NCBI RefSeq assembly: GCF_024359525.1
Contig: NZ_JAKZEU010000002.1
Span: 1,034,393 to 1,098,392, forward strand
From: Paracoccus albicereus
GTDB taxonomy: Bacteria > Pseudomonadota > Alphaproteobacteria > Rhodobacterales > Rhodobacteraceae
DNA: 64,000 nt
Direction of reading: 5' to 3'
Shown: piece by piece, positions 5,990-16,127 of the stretch
Position numbering within the stretch: position 1 is the first letter of the stretch
How the letters are laid out: every line of letters starts with the position of its first letter
Translations under genes and position numbers: made by a program
Notes under the pieces: model-generated
Seen by the model: only the letters and a program-made list of their open reading frames with translations
Told to the model about the DNA's origin: nothing
Databases searched by the model: none

Positions 5990-8900
5990 ATGGCGCAGGA
6001 TCGGGACCCCGCATTTCAAAGCATCCCCGTTTGCGGGATCGGCGCCTCGGGGTGGGGTCGCGGCGCTGAGACGCTTCTTCCAGAGTATTCCCACGGATCT
6101 GGGCATCGCGTATGTCGTGATCATCGACCTCTCGCCCGATCAGCCCAGTTCGCTGAGCGAGATCCTCGGTCTCGCAAATCGACATGCCCGTCCACCAGGT
6201 CAGCGACACCCCGATCCTGAAGCCGGATCAGGTCTATGTCATCGCACCGGATCAGCAACTGGTCCTTGAAGGCAATAACATCGCGTCGCATCCATTCCCC
6301 GACACGCGCGGGCAGCGCGCACCGATCGACATGTTCTTCAGGTCGGTCGCCAACGGTCGTGGCGATGGGATCGCTGTCGTGCTGTCAGGCGCGGGATCAG
6401 ACGGCGCCCTGGGCATCCGCGCAATGAAAGAGGCCGGTGCCGTCGTCTTCGTCCAGGACCCGGCGGACGCCGAATTCCAGATGATGCCCCGCAGCGCGGT
6501 CGCAACCGGCGTAGCGGACTTCGTCGCCCCGATCCCGCGGCTTGTCGAGCGTCTGATCGAAGTTGTTCAAAGCAAGGATGCGGTCCGTTCGCTCAGCCAC
6601 GACATCGCCGACCGACATCTGCAAGGCATCGTCGGGTTCCTGCGGGCGCGAACCGGACACGATTTTTCAAGAGCGCGCGACGGTGATGCGTCGGGTCATG
6701 CGCCGGATGCAGGTCACACGAAACACGAGCATTTCGGCCTACGCAGATTATCTGGTCGAAAACCCTGAAGAAGCACAGGAGCTGTTCAGTGATCTGCTGA
6801 TTTCCGTGACGTCGTTCTTCCGCGATCCTCAAGCCTATGAGATTCTGGCGCGCGAAGGTATTTCCAGCCTGTTCGACAACGTCGGCGACGAAGGCATACG
6901 GGCCTGGGTCGCGGGCTGCGCCACCCGCGAAGAGGCCTATAGCCTTGCGATCCTGCTGCTGGAGGAAGCGTCACGGCGAAAGGACTTCGTTCCCATCCAG
7001 ATCTTCGCAACCGATCTTGACGAGGGCGCCCTTGGGACCGCGCGGCAGGGACGTTACCCGGCATCCATCGAGGTTGATGTCAGTGAAGACCGCCTGAGGC
7101 AGTACTTCGTGAAAGAGGGCCTTCACTACCGCATCAAGAAGGAAGTGTGCGATATCGTGCTGTTCGCATCGCACAGCGTGATCAAGGACCCGCCCTTCAT
7201 GCGGCTTGATCTCATCTTTTGCCGCAACCTGATGATCTACATGGAACGCCAGCTTCAGCGAGAGGTTTGCGCCCTGTTCGCCTATGGTCTGACCCCCGGC
7301 GGTCTGCTTTTCCTGGGATCTGCCGAAACGACCGACGCGACGCCGGACCTGTTTTCGCCGATCAACCGTGAAGCCAGGCTTTATCGCGCGCGAACGCAGG
7401 CGAGCCGCAAGATCCCACTCATGTCGCGGATGCCGGTCGAGCATCGTTTGACCGAGGTGGAGCAGCCCTATCGCGAGCAGCGGCAGCAACGCGATCGTTC
7501 GATCGGAGCGGTTCATATCGATACGCTTGAAAAAACGTCGCCGCCCAGCATCCTGGTCGACAGGGCCGGACAGGCCTTGCATTTGTCACAGAACGCGGCC
7601 CGCTTCCTGCTGGCCTCGGCCGGTCCGGTCAGCAGCGATCTTGCGGACCTGGTTCGAACCGAACTTCGCCTCGACCTGCGCAGCGCCCTTCGTGCGGCGC
7701 TCGACCAAGGGCAACCCACGCTGACCAGTCCGATTTCGGTCCTGCTCGACGGCTCGCATCGGCGCGTGGTCATGCATGTGGCACCGGTCATTCAGGCCGC
7801 GGATCAGCCGCCATCTCATGCGATCGTGCTGTTCATGGACGGTGGCGCAGCACTTGAGGCAGATCAGCCGCCCGAGGGCAGCGAGGGTCAAGGCGAGGTT
7901 AATCGGCTGAGACAAGACCTTGTCGCGCTGGAATCGCGATTGGCTGCCTCTCGCTCCGAGAACGAGACCGCGATTCAGGATCTCCGTGTCGCAAACGAGG
8001 AATTGCAGTCCATCAACGAAGAATACCGCTCGACCTCCGAGGAACTTGAGACCTTTAAGGAAGAGCTTCAGTCGATGAACGAAGAGCTGAAGACCGTCAA
8101 TTCCGAGCTTAAGACCAAGCTCGAATCCATCGGCGCAGCCAACAGCGATCTGGAAAACATCGTCGCGGCAACGGACATCGGCACGCTGTTCCTTGACCAG
8201 AAACTGCGCATCCGCATGTTCACGCCCCGCGTGGCCGACGTTTTCAACGTCACCGAACCCGATGTGGGTCGCAGCATCACCGATTTCACCCATCGCCTCG
8301 ATTACAGGGGCTTGGCCGATGATGCGCTTGCGGTTCTGCGCAACCTCGCCCCCATCGAGCGCGAAGCCCAGTCCGAGGACGGACGATGGCTGATGATGCG
8401 GCTGCGACCCTACCGGACGGTCGAGGACCGGATCGAAGGTGTCGTGGTGATCTTCATCGACGTGACGGCCCAGCATCAGGCCGATCAGCGGCTGCGGATC
8501 AGCGAGGAACGGTTCCGTGCCCTGACTCACGCGACAGCCGACGCGATCTTTCGGATGACACCCGACTGGACCGAGATGCGCGAACTTATCGGTGGCGGTT
8601 TTCTTGCGGATGTCACGGCGACGCTGTCGAATTGGGAAGATCGGTACATTCTTGTCGAGGATCAGCCCGGCATCCGGTCAGAGATCGATACGGCCATTCA
8701 ATCGAAGCAGCCGTTCGAGATGGAGCATCGCGTCCGACGCGCGGATGGCAGCACAGGCTGGGCGCATTCGCGTGCCGTGCCGATGCTGGGCCGAGATGGC
8801 GAGATCGTGGAATGGTTCGGAACCGCCAGCGACATCACTCGTCAGAAATGCGCCGAGGCGGCCAGACGCGAAAGCGACAACCGCTACCGAGCGCTGTTCG

Positions 8901-10240
8901 ACACGATCCGGGAAGGCTTCTGCATTTGCGAACGACTTCCGGGCGAGCCGATCGATTTCCGTTATCTCGCGGCGAACCCGGCCTTTCTGCGCCAGGTCGG
9001 TTGCGACGATCCCACCGGCATGACGATGCGTCAGTTGGTCCCAGGCGTCGAGGACTCGATCATGGAGCGCTACCGGATCGTCGCGGACACAGGCGAGCCG
9101 CAGAGCATGACCGTCCACGTTGCGGTGATGGATCGATGGTACGAGATCGAAGCGACTGCGGCCCCGTTGCCCGAGCACATCGCCGTCCTCTTCCGCGACG
9201 TCACGCAACGGATCAAAGCCGATGAAGCTCTGGCGCAGAGCGAAGGGCGAACCAGGGCGCTGATCGAAGGGGTCCCCCAACTGATCTGGCGCGCGGTCGG
9301 AAAAGGCTATTGGACATGGGCCAGTCCCCAATGGGTCGCCTTCACGGGACAGGCCGAGGCCGACAGCCACGGTGAAGGCTGGCTGGACATGGTCCATCCC
9401 GACGATCGAGGCGCTGCCGAAACAGCATGGCAAGAAGCCTCCGACCGGTCTGCATTTCGCGCCGATTATCGCATCTTCAATGCACATGAGGGGCGATATC
9501 GCTGGTTCCAGACCCGCGCCACCGCCGTCCGCGACGATAACGGTGAGATCGTCGAATGGTTGGGCACGTCGACCGACGTCGATGATCTGCGTCAGATGCA
9601 GGAAAGACAGCAGGTCCTCGTCGCCGAATTGCAGCACCGTACCCGCAATCTTCTGGCAGTCGTCCGGTCGATGACCGACAAGTTCGCCCGGTCGAGTAAA
9701 GATCTTGAAGAGTTTCGCGAACGGTTCGGCGATCGGCTTGAAGCGTTGTCGCGCGTTCAGGGATTGCTCTCGCGCCTCGACGATGCGGACCGGGTCACGT
9801 TTGACGAACTGATCCGGACCGAACTCGCAGCCTTGGATGGAAGCGCGAACGAGGTCGAGATCGATGGTCCGTCCGGGGTTCGTCTCAGATCGTCCTCGGT
9901 CCAGACGCTGGCGTTGGCGATCCACGAATTGGCAACGAATGCCGTCAAGTACGGTGCGTTGTCGCAACCCGATGCAAGGCTCAGGATTTCCTGGCACGTC
10001 GAACAAGCAAGCACGTCGGGGCAGCCGTGGCTGCATATCGACTGGCATGAACGTGGCGTGGTGCTGGACAAGGAACTATCCGGCAAGATCGGGGCCGGTC
10101 ACGGCCGAGAGCTGATCGAAAAGGCGCTTCCCTATCAGTTGAACGCCAAGACGACATACGAACTGCTTCCCGACGGGGTTCACTGCACGATTGCCATCCG
10201 AGCGTCGTCCACCGTTCAAGAGGATGTCAGCCATGACTGA
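5990..10240 (+). pseudogene. CheB-CheR-PAS-HWE kinase, three frameshifts
   Basis: The gene starts at 5990 (AAGGA upstream; PVCGIGAS begins the CheB fold). Homology then jumps frame at about 6048-6052 (GVAALRRFFQSIP), about 6168 (VSQIDMPVHQV) and about 6669-6672 (RATVMRRVMRRMQV). The intact order would be CheB methylesterase, CheR methyltransferase, a coiled coil (7890-8160, repeats of EEL and INEE), three or four PAS domains, and a C-terminal HWE kinase with LQHRTRNLLAVV (His codon 9635-9637) and HELATNAVKYGAL. Each break shifts by +1 modulo 3. The CheR SAM loop reads GCATREEAYS where GCATGEEAYS is usual. The last 1,100 codons are open. This is either a decayed gene or a set of sequence errors; internal starts could still make the kinase part. 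Confidence 0.8.
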
Positions 10241-10604
10241 ACCATCGTTGACCGGTCGTAGCGTCCTCGTTGTCGAGAATGAATATCTCATCGCGGTCGC
10301 GCTGCAGCTTGCCCTCGAAGAGCGCGGCGCCACTGTCGTCGGACCCGCCCCGTCGGTCGAGTCGGCGTTGAACCTGATAGACGACCATCCAGAACTGGAT
10401 GCCGCGATCCTCGACATCAATTTGGACGGCACGACTGCCTTTCCGGTCGCCGATCGTCTCTGCGAAAAGCGCTGCAGGCTCGTCTTCATGACGGGCTACG
10501 ATGCCGTCGCGATCCCTGCCCGCTTCCAATCGCACACGCGGCTAGAAAAGCCTGTGGATGCGGCCGCCGTGGCCGGTCTCATCGCAACTGAAATCGCCTC
10601 CTGA
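10233..10604 (+). CDS. single-domain response regulator
   Basis: A 123-residue receiver domain with no output domain. The pattern VLVVENEYLIAVAL (acidic pocket), AAILDINLDG (phosphoacceptor Asp about residue 56), FMTGYD and EKPVD (conserved Lys) is complete. It overlaps the kinase stop by 8 bases, so it is translationally coupled and is the likely partner of the HWE kinase, as is common for HWE kinases. AGAGG nine bases before the ATG at 10233 supports this start. Confidence 0.88.
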   Translation: MTEPSLTGRSVLVVENEYLIAVALQLALEERGATVVGPAPSVESALNLIDDHPELDAAILDINLDGTTAFPVADRLCEKRCRLVFMTGYDAVAIPARFQSHTRLEKPVDAAAVAGLIATEIAS

Positions 10605-10690
10605 AGCGGCGGTCAGTCCGATCCCGTTGGAATTGAGGGGGGCAACAGAGGCAGGTCGCCTCTGATCCACGGTCACCGCACATTAGCTCT

Positions 10691-10715
10691 GGAACATTTG
10701 GCGACCCGGCCTGTT
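10691..10715 (+). promoter_or_regulatory. EcfG-type promoter for SRPBCC-ADH-SDR operon
   Basis: GGAAC (10691-10695) is followed after 17 bases by GTT (10713-10715), reading TGTT at the -10. It lies 31 bases before the ATG at 10746, which supports that start over an in-frame codon at 10698. Confidence 0.6.
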
Positions 10716-10745
10716 AGCGCGCCGGCGTTTTCATATGAGGGCCAG

Positions 10746-11381
10746 ATGTCTCATCACCATCACCGAAACAGAAATACCGGCAACGGCTTGATAGCCTTGG
10801 GTGTGGCCGCGCTGGCAGGCGCAGCAGCCTTTGCATTCTACCAGACGCAGGGTCGCAATCGTGTCGCGCACCGTCCGCCCGATAGTGCCCCGGGACGATT
10901 GGGACGGAACGGCCGCGATCCCTATGCCGTGGTCGGGCGGTCGGTCCTGATCAACGCGCCGCGGTCGGATCTTTACGCCTTCTGGCGTGATTTTTCGAAC
11001 CTGCCAAGCTTCATGGAAAATGTCAGGGACGTCGCCGTTTCGGGCGACGTCACGTCGTGGTCGATCCCCGCTCCGATGGGTCCGGTGCGGGTTGAGACGC
11101 GAATCGTCAACGACAAGCAGAACGAACAGATTGCCTGGCGCTCGACCGAAGCGTCCGACATCGAAACACATGGCAAGGTGACCTTCCGCGATGCCGCACC
11201 CGGTCGCGGGACGGAAGTCGAGGCGGTCATCGCCTACGTGCCGCCCTATGGAGAGGTCGGGCGCTGGATCGCAAAGGCATTCCAGAAAGAGCCCGCGATC
11301 CAGGGCCGCCGGGATCTGAAACGGCTGAAGATGCTGTTCGAGACCGGAGAGATCGCCACGAACCACAATCGGAAGAAATGA
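10746..11381 (+). CDS. SRPBCC family membrane-anchored protein
   Basis: A 211-residue protein. A natural His-rich start (MSHHHHRNR) is followed by one membrane segment (residues about 14-32, [19 protein letters not shown]) and a START-like/polyketide-cyclase (SRPBCC) domain from about residue 60, with the typical [21 protein letters not shown] start. The domain forms a hydrophobic ligand cavity; the ligand is unknown. I chose 10746 because GAGG precedes it and the promoter overlaps the earlier candidate. It is first gene of a stress operon and is followed after 10 bases by the alcohol dehydrogenase. Confidence 0.85.
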   Translation: MSHHHHRNRNTGNGLIALGVAALAGAAAFAFYQTQGRNRVAHRPPDSAPGRLGRNGRDPYAVVGRSVLINAPRSDLYAFWRDFSNLPSFMENVRDVAVSGDVTSWSIPAPMGPVRVETRIVNDKQNEQIAWRSTEASDIETHGKVTFRDAAPGRGTEVEAVIAYVPPYGEVGRWIAKAFQKEPAIQGRRDLKRLKMLFETGEIATNHNRKK

Positions 11382-11391
11382 GGACGAAGCG

Positions 11392-12579
11392 ATGCGCGCA
11401 CTCACCTGGCAAGGCAAACACGACGTTCGCGTCGAGACAGTCCCCGATCCCGAGATCGTGAACCCCCGCGACGCGATCATCAAGGTGACGTCCACCGCGA
11501 TCTGCGGCTCCGACCTTCACCTCTACGATGGGGTCATCCCCGGTCTCATCTCCGGCGACGTCCTTGGGCATGAGTTCATGGGCGAAGTGGTCGAGACGGG
11601 ACCGGCGAGTACATTGAAAAAGGGACAGCGCGTCGTCGTTCCCTTCACGATCTCATGCGGCAAGTGCTTCTTTTGCGAGCGACAGCAATATTCCGCATGC
11701 GACAATTCGAACCCGGCCGACAAGCAGGATCTGAGCGAACCGCTTTACGGTCACGCGATGGGCGGTCTTTTCGGCTATTCCCACCTGACGGGCGGATATC
11801 CCGGCGGTCAGGCGGAATATGTGCGGGTTCCTTACAGCGATGTGGGACCGCTGGTCATTCCGGACGGGCTGGAGGATGACAAGGTCCTGTTCCTGTCCGA
11901 CATCCTGCCCACAGGATGGATGGCAGCTGAAAATGCCGACATCGAAGAAGGCGATGTCGTCGCGGTCTGGGGCTGCGGTCCGGTTGGTCTTTTCGCCGTG
12001 CAGTCGGCGCTGGCCATGGGCGCAGGAAGGGTGATCGCGATCGACGAATACCCGACCCGGCTGAACCTTGCCCGAGACCTCGGGGCGGATGTCATCGACT
12101 TCAAGCAGACCCCCGTACTCGAAACGCTTATGGCCATGTCTGGCGGCATCGGACCTGATGCGGTGATCGATGCCGTCGGGATGGAGGCGCATGGCTTCGC
12201 CCCCGACACGATCTTTGACAACATCAAGCAGCATGTCGGCATCGGTGCCGACAGCGCCCATGCGCTGCGTGAAGCGATCATGGCGGTCCGCAAGGGAGGA
12301 CGAATTTCCATCCCCGGCGTCTACGGCGGCTTCCTCGACAAGTTCCCGCTGGGCGCGCTGATGGAAAAGGGCGTGCAGGTCCGCACAGGCCAGACCCATG
12401 TCCAGCGATACACCAAGGATCTGCTGCATAAGATCGGCGAGGGCGAGATCGATACGACCTTCCTGATCTCGCACCGCCTGCCGCTGGAAGACGCTGCCCG
12501 AGGCTACGAGAACTTCCGTTACAAGCAGAATGAATGGACCAAGGTCGTCTTGAAGCCCGGGACCGGGGCCGCTTCATGA
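11392..12579 (+). CDS. zinc-dependent alcohol dehydrogenase
   Basis: A 395-residue medium-chain dehydrogenase. Catalytic zinc ligands C38, H60 and E61 ([10 protein letters not shown] and [10 protein letters not shown]) and the four-Cys structural zinc loop ([15 protein letters not shown]) are present. The Rossmann motif [15 protein letters not shown] is at about residues 190-204. The long C-terminal insertion and overall length match the glutathione-independent formaldehyde dehydrogenase-like group. Substrate is unknown. It is second in the SRPBCC-led operon and overlaps the next gene by 4 bases (ATGA). Confidence 0.9.
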   Translation: MRALTWQGKHDVRVETVPDPEIVNPRDAIIKVTSTAICGSDLHLYDGVIPGLISGDVLGHEFMGEVVETGPASTLKKGQRVVVPFTISCGKCFFCERQQYSACDNSNPADKQDLSEPLYGHAMGGLFGYSHLTGGYPGGQAEYVRVPYSDVGPLVIPDGLEDDKVLFLSDILPTGWMAAENADIEEGDVVAVWGCGPVGLFAVQSALAMGAGRVIAIDEYPTRLNLARDLGADVIDFKQTPVLETLMAMSGGIGPDAVIDAVGMEAHGFAPDTIFDNIKQHVGIGADSAHALREAIMAVRKGGRISIPGVYGGFLDKFPLGALMEKGVQVRTGQTHVQRYTKDLLHKIGEGEIDTTFLISHRLPLEDAARGYENFRYKQNEWTKVVLKPGTGAAS

Positions 12580-13358
12580 GCACTGGTCTGGCTGTCGTCA
12601 CAGGCGCATCCTCTGGCATCGGGCTGGAACTGGCCCGATGCGCGGTCGATGACGGCTACGATCTGCTGATCGCGGCCGACGAGCCTGAAATCGTCCGGGC
12701 GGCCGAGATCCTGCGGAAGGATGGTCAGACGGTCGATACGGTCCAGGCCGACCTGGCGACGGCCATAGGCGCGGACAGGTTATGGGGTGCGCTTAATGGT
12801 CGGGCCATCGATGTGCTGGCAGCAAATGCTGGTCGCGGCCTGGGTCATGCCTTTCTGGATCAGAACTGGGACGCCATCGAACGCGTCTTGCGCACCAACA
12901 TGAACGGGACGACAGATCTTCTGCATCGCTCGGTCCGCGTGATGCTTCCGCGCGGGTCCGGCCGCATCCTGATTGTCGGTTCCATCGCGGGACTGATGCC
13001 CGGCAGCTATCAGGCCGTCTATAACGCCACCAAAGCGTATCTCGACACGCTGTCATGGGGCATCCGAGGCGAGCTGAGGGACAGCGGCATCACGGTGACC
13101 TGCCTGATGCCGGGCCCGACCGAGACCGAATTCTTCCACCGTGCCCACATGGAAGACACCAAAATCGGACAAGGTGACAAGGCCGATCCGGTAGAGGTCG
13201 CACATGCCGGCTGGCAGGCGATGAAGCGCGGCCGGTCGGGGGTCACGCCGGGCTTCATGAACAAGGTTCAGGCGACGCTGTCGGGCGTCCTTCCCGCCGA
13301 GATGCTGGCGCGCATGCATCGCGACATGGCTGAGCCGGAGGACGAAAAAGATGCATGA
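12576..13358 (+). CDS. SDR family oxidoreductase (first of tandem pair)
   Basis: A 260-residue short-chain dehydrogenase with [13 protein letters not shown] at the N-terminus, ANAG in place of NNAG, SIAG, and the YNATK catalytic motif. The segment [14 protein letters not shown] places it in the DltE-like/YqjQ-like SDR group. It begins within the stop codon of the dehydrogenase gene. It is clearly paralogous to the next gene (same motifs, similar length, same DDPxEVAxAG region), so the pair arose by tandem duplication. Confidence 0.9.
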   Translation: MSTGLAVVTGASSGIGLELARCAVDDGYDLLIAADEPEIVRAAEILRKDGQTVDTVQADLATAIGADRLWGALNGRAIDVLAANAGRGLGHAFLDQNWDAIERVLRTNMNGTTDLLHRSVRVMLPRGSGRILIVGSIAGLMPGSYQAVYNATKAYLDTLSWGIRGELRDSGITVTCLMPGPTETEFFHRAHMEDTKIGQGDKADPVEVAHAGWQAMKRGRSGVTPGFMNKVQATLSGVLPAEMLARMHRDMAEPEDEKDA

Positions 13359-14136
13359 ACGCTTTGCTGTCATAACGGGTGCATCGAGTGGCATCGGTTA
13401 CGAACTCGCGCGGCGCGCTGCAGAGGACGGACACGCCTTGCTCATCTGCGCCGACGAGCCTGAAATCGAGGATGCCGCCGACAAGCTTCGCCGGCTGGGA
13501 GCGTCAGTGGAGACCATGAACATCGACCTGTCCGCGCGAAAGGGCTTCGAAGAAATGTGGTCCCGGATCGCAGATCGGGACATCGATCTGTTCTTCGCCA
13601 ATGCTGGGCGCGCCTTGGGGGATGCCTTCCATGAACAGGACTGGGCCGAGATCCGCCGCCGCATCGATCTGAACACGATACAGACCACGCTGGCGCTGCA
13701 TCGTGTGGGCCGCAAGATGGCCCACCGCGGACAAGGCCGGATCCTCGTCACCGCTTCAATCGGCGGCTTCGCGCCGGGGCCGTTCGCCGCGGTCTACAAC
13801 GCGACGAAAGCCTATCTAGACAGCCTTTGTTACGCGCTTCACGACGAATGGAAGGACAGTGGCGTTACGCTGACCTGCCTGATGCCTGGGCCGACCGAAA
13901 CGCCGATCTTCACCCGTGATCGGAATCGTCTTCAGGATGCCCCGATCACGGCTCGTGAAAAGGATGATCCTGGCGAGGTCGCGCGCGCAGGCTATGACGC
14001 AATGATGGCGGGCGAAAGCGGCGTCGTTCCCGGTTTCACCAGCAAGGTCATCACGATGCTGTCCGGCGTCCTGCCGGAATCATTGAAGGCGCGGATCCAC
14101 CGCGCCGGCGCCGAGCCTGACAGGACTAAGGATTGA
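13351..14136 (+). CDS. SDR family oxidoreductase (second of tandem pair)
   Basis: A 261-residue short-chain dehydrogenase with [23 protein letters not shown] and YNATK motifs. Its start overlaps the previous gene by 8 bases. It ends the stress operon. Its 3' end overlaps the convergent cytochrome gene by 11 bases, an unusual arrangement that leaves no room for a terminator between the two operons. Confidence 0.9.
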   Translation: MHERFAVITGASSGIGYELARRAAEDGHALLICADEPEIEDAADKLRRLGASVETMNIDLSARKGFEEMWSRIADRDIDLFFANAGRALGDAFHEQDWAEIRRRIDLNTIQTTLALHRVGRKMAHRGQGRILVTASIGGFAPGPFAAVYNATKAYLDSLCYALHDEWKDSGVTLTCLMPGPTETPIFTRDRNRLQDAPITAREKDDPGEVARAGYDAMMAGESGVVPGFTSKVITMLSGVLPESLKARIHRAGAEPDRTKD

Positions 14137-15202
14137 TCGGCGCAGGGTCGCGCGACGCGTAGTAGGACGCGAGCGCCGCAATCTCGTTGTCGGTCAGGTT
14201 CTCGGCCGCATGGTGCATCAGCTCCGCTGCCTGCCCACCGCCCCTCGGCCCGTCGCGCCACAACCGCAATTGTGCCGCCAGATAAGGGGCATGCTGGCCT
14301 GACAGCGACGGAAAGGCCTCATTCAGCCTATGCTGCCAAGGGCCGTGACAGGCACTGCATGACGGTGTGCGACCCTCGCCCTCGGCGTTCGCAAGTGCCC
14401 TGCCCCGCAGAACCTGCTTGGCATCCACAATCCCATCCGAACCCGAGGGACCGAGAGCGTCAAAGCTGTTGGCTAGGCGCTCGATGGTCTGGTCGTCCAG
14501 CGCCCGAGCGGCCTGCGCCATGATCGCGCTGTCACGCCCGCCCTCGCGATAGGCGCGCAGGCTTTGTGCGACATACTCGGAAGACAGGATATCGAGCCGA
14601 GGTATTTGCGGGTTGGTCGAGACACCTTCCGCACCATGACACATCGCGCAGCGACCGCGTTCCTCACCCCCCGTGGCCGCAGCATAATTCTCGGGTGTCA
14701 TCTCGCCCGCCGAACGCAGGAAGGCCACGATCGGCCAGACGTCGTCCGTGCGCTCGGCAGGCCAACCGGGCATCCCGCTCATCTTCACGCCATTGTACAC
14801 GATCCAGTGAAGCTCGGATGCGGACCACCGCGACAGTTCAGTCGAGAAGAGTTTCGGCGGTCGCGGAAGCATCTCCTCCACGGTCGCGTCCTGCTGGCCG
14901 CCCGGACGCGCGTGACACTCTGCGCAGGCCTGTTCGTAATGCCCGGCGCCAAGTGAGATCATCCCCGGTGTGGACAGATCGTCAGGGGGCGTTTCGTCAG
15001 CCCGCAAGCTGACCGAGTTACGAAAGGTCGTGTGCAGAACCCAGGTGACCCCGGGAAAGTGATCCGCCCTGGCCGACACGTTGTAGAGCCCGACCCCGAC
15101 GACCGCGCCCGCAAATCCCAGCACCAGCACGACGATCAAAATCGTCAGGTCGCGCACGCCTTTCAGTCCTAGGTTCTCAATGAGTCGGCGCGGATCGATC
15201 AT
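14126..15202 (-). CDS. membrane-anchored triheme cytochrome c
   Basis: A 358-residue protein with one N-terminal membrane anchor (residues about 20-42) and three CxxCH heme sites: CAECH at 93-97, CAMCH at 185-189 and CSACH at 282-286, each in a small cytochrome c domain. It is the last gene of the oxidase operon and overlaps ctaG by 4 bases, so it probably feeds electrons to the CuA/heme c subunit of the oxidase. Candidate Met ligands are present after the first and third sites. It may accept electrons from the bc1 complex or from a periplasmic dehydrogenase. Confidence 0.85.
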   Translation of the reverse strand: MIDPRRLIENLGLKGVRDLTILIVVLVLGFAGAVVGVGLYNVSARADHFPGVTWVLHTTFRNSVSLRADETPPDDLSTPGMISLGAGHYEQACAECHARPGGQQDATVEEMLPRPPKLFSTELSRWSASELHWIVYNGVKMSGMPGWPAERTDDVWPIVAFLRSAGEMTPENYAAATGGEERGRCAMCHGAEGVSTNPQIPRLDILSSEYVAQSLRAYREGGRDSAIMAQAARALDDQTIERLANSFDALGPSGSDGIVDAKQVLRGRALANAEGEGRTPSCSACHGPWQHRLNEAFPSLSGQHAPYLAAQLRLWRDGPRGGGQAAELMHHAAENLTDNEIAALASYYASRDPAPINP

Positions 15203-15762
15203 GCCCGGCTCCCTTGCAATGCCCGACCGCTGAGCCAGAGGCCGGCCAGAAGATAGATCGGCGTCCCGATCGCCAGCATCAGGATGCCACCGATCTGTTG
15301 CCCGTGAAGATCCGGTGCCGTGCCGCAAAACGCGGCATAGATATCGCTGGGCGCAAGGATCAGGATCGTGCCCAGCATCGTCATGTGCATCGATGTCAGC
15401 AAAAGCCCGCCCGCGCCTGCAAGCGCCGATCCGGCGTGTAATGCGCCCGACCAAACCGCCAGCCCGGCGATCAGAAACAGCGCCTGTTCCATCACCAGGG
15501 CATGTGGGGCAAGCCTTGTCGCGGCGTGTAGCTGCGGAAGATGCGCGCTCCAGACGATGACAGCCTCCAACACGACCGCCACCATGATCGAGGGCGCCAG
15601 GCGAGACAGTGCGGGCCAACCCAGAACGATCAGCGGGGCGGCGACGGCCACCAGCACCATGTGGCGCAGCATGTGACCCGGAAACGGACCGAGCCTTGCA
15701 GGCCAGTCCGGCAGCCATGTCAGCACAAGCAGAGCCACGGCGACTATCCGAGCCGCGCGCAT
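15199..15762 (-). CDS. ctaG: CtaG-family cytochrome c oxidase assembly protein
   Basis: A 187-residue integral membrane protein with about five hydrophobic helices and conserved His-rich positions (GHMLRHMVLVAVAAPL, SAHLPQLH and MHMTMLG), typical of the caa3-type CtaG family (not the Cox11 type). The family is needed for copper or oxidase assembly. Its ATG overlaps the stop of the upstream gene by one base. Context within the oxidase operon makes the assignment firm, although the length is shorter than many homologues. Confidence 0.82.
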   Translation of the reverse strand: MRAARIVAVALLVLTWLPDWPARLGPFPGHMLRHMVLVAVAAPLIVLGWPALSRLAPSIMVAVVLEAVIVWSAHLPQLHAATRLAPHALVMEQALFLIAGLAVWSGALHAGSALAGAGGLLLTSMHMTMLGTILILAPSDIYAAFCGTAPDLHGQQIGGILMLAIGTPIYLLAGLWLSGRALQGSRA

Positions 15763-16127
15763 CACAGGCAGCTTTCGATGAAAAGCGCCGGAAGCGAGAC
15801 GAAGATCACCCCGATGGCCGAGACGATAGCGAGCAACCAAGCGGAGTGGCCGAGGAATTCTCTCCGATCTTCGGCCCGTGGACCGCCGTGGGTCCGGTTT
15901 GCCCGGCTGGCATAATCCCATTGCCGCCATGCACGCCGACCGATCCACCAGATCAGTCCCAGGGCCACCACCGAAGCCGCCGCGATGCCGATCCGGGCCA
16001 GTCCCGGGGCGTCCATCCGTGCGCAGACCAGCGCGGTCCCACCATAGACAGCGCAGAAGTGAACCGCCCAGACGACGGGGGCCGCGATCATGTGCCAGAG
16101 GCTGCTGTAGCGGTTCGGCCAAACCAT
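15762..16127 (-). CDS. small membrane protein of oxidase operon
   Basis: A 121-residue protein with three predicted membrane helices (residues about 10-30, 38-58 and 93-113) and the N-terminal motif NRYSSLWHMIAAPVVWAVHF. Its start overlaps the oxidase subunit stop by one base and its end overlaps ctaG. Small proteins in this slot of fused subunit I-III oxidase operons could correspond to a subunit IV-like component or an assembly factor. I do not recognise a named family. Confidence 0.75.
   Translation of the reverse strand: MVWPNRYSSLWHMIAAPVVWAVHFCAVYGGTALVCARMDAPGLARIGIAAASVVALGLIWWIGRRAWRQWDYASRANRTHGGPRAEDRREFLGHSAWLLAIVSAIGVIFVSLPALFIESCL

Noticed and set aside
8678..10048. 456-codon open frame antisense to the PAS/HWE region
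   Set aside because: The other strand carries clear PAS and HWE motifs; this frame has none.
10746..10772. His-run at the SRPBCC start, looking like an engineered affinity tag
   Set aside because: Four His followed by RNR in a natural gene with its own promoter and operon; there is no vector sequence around it.
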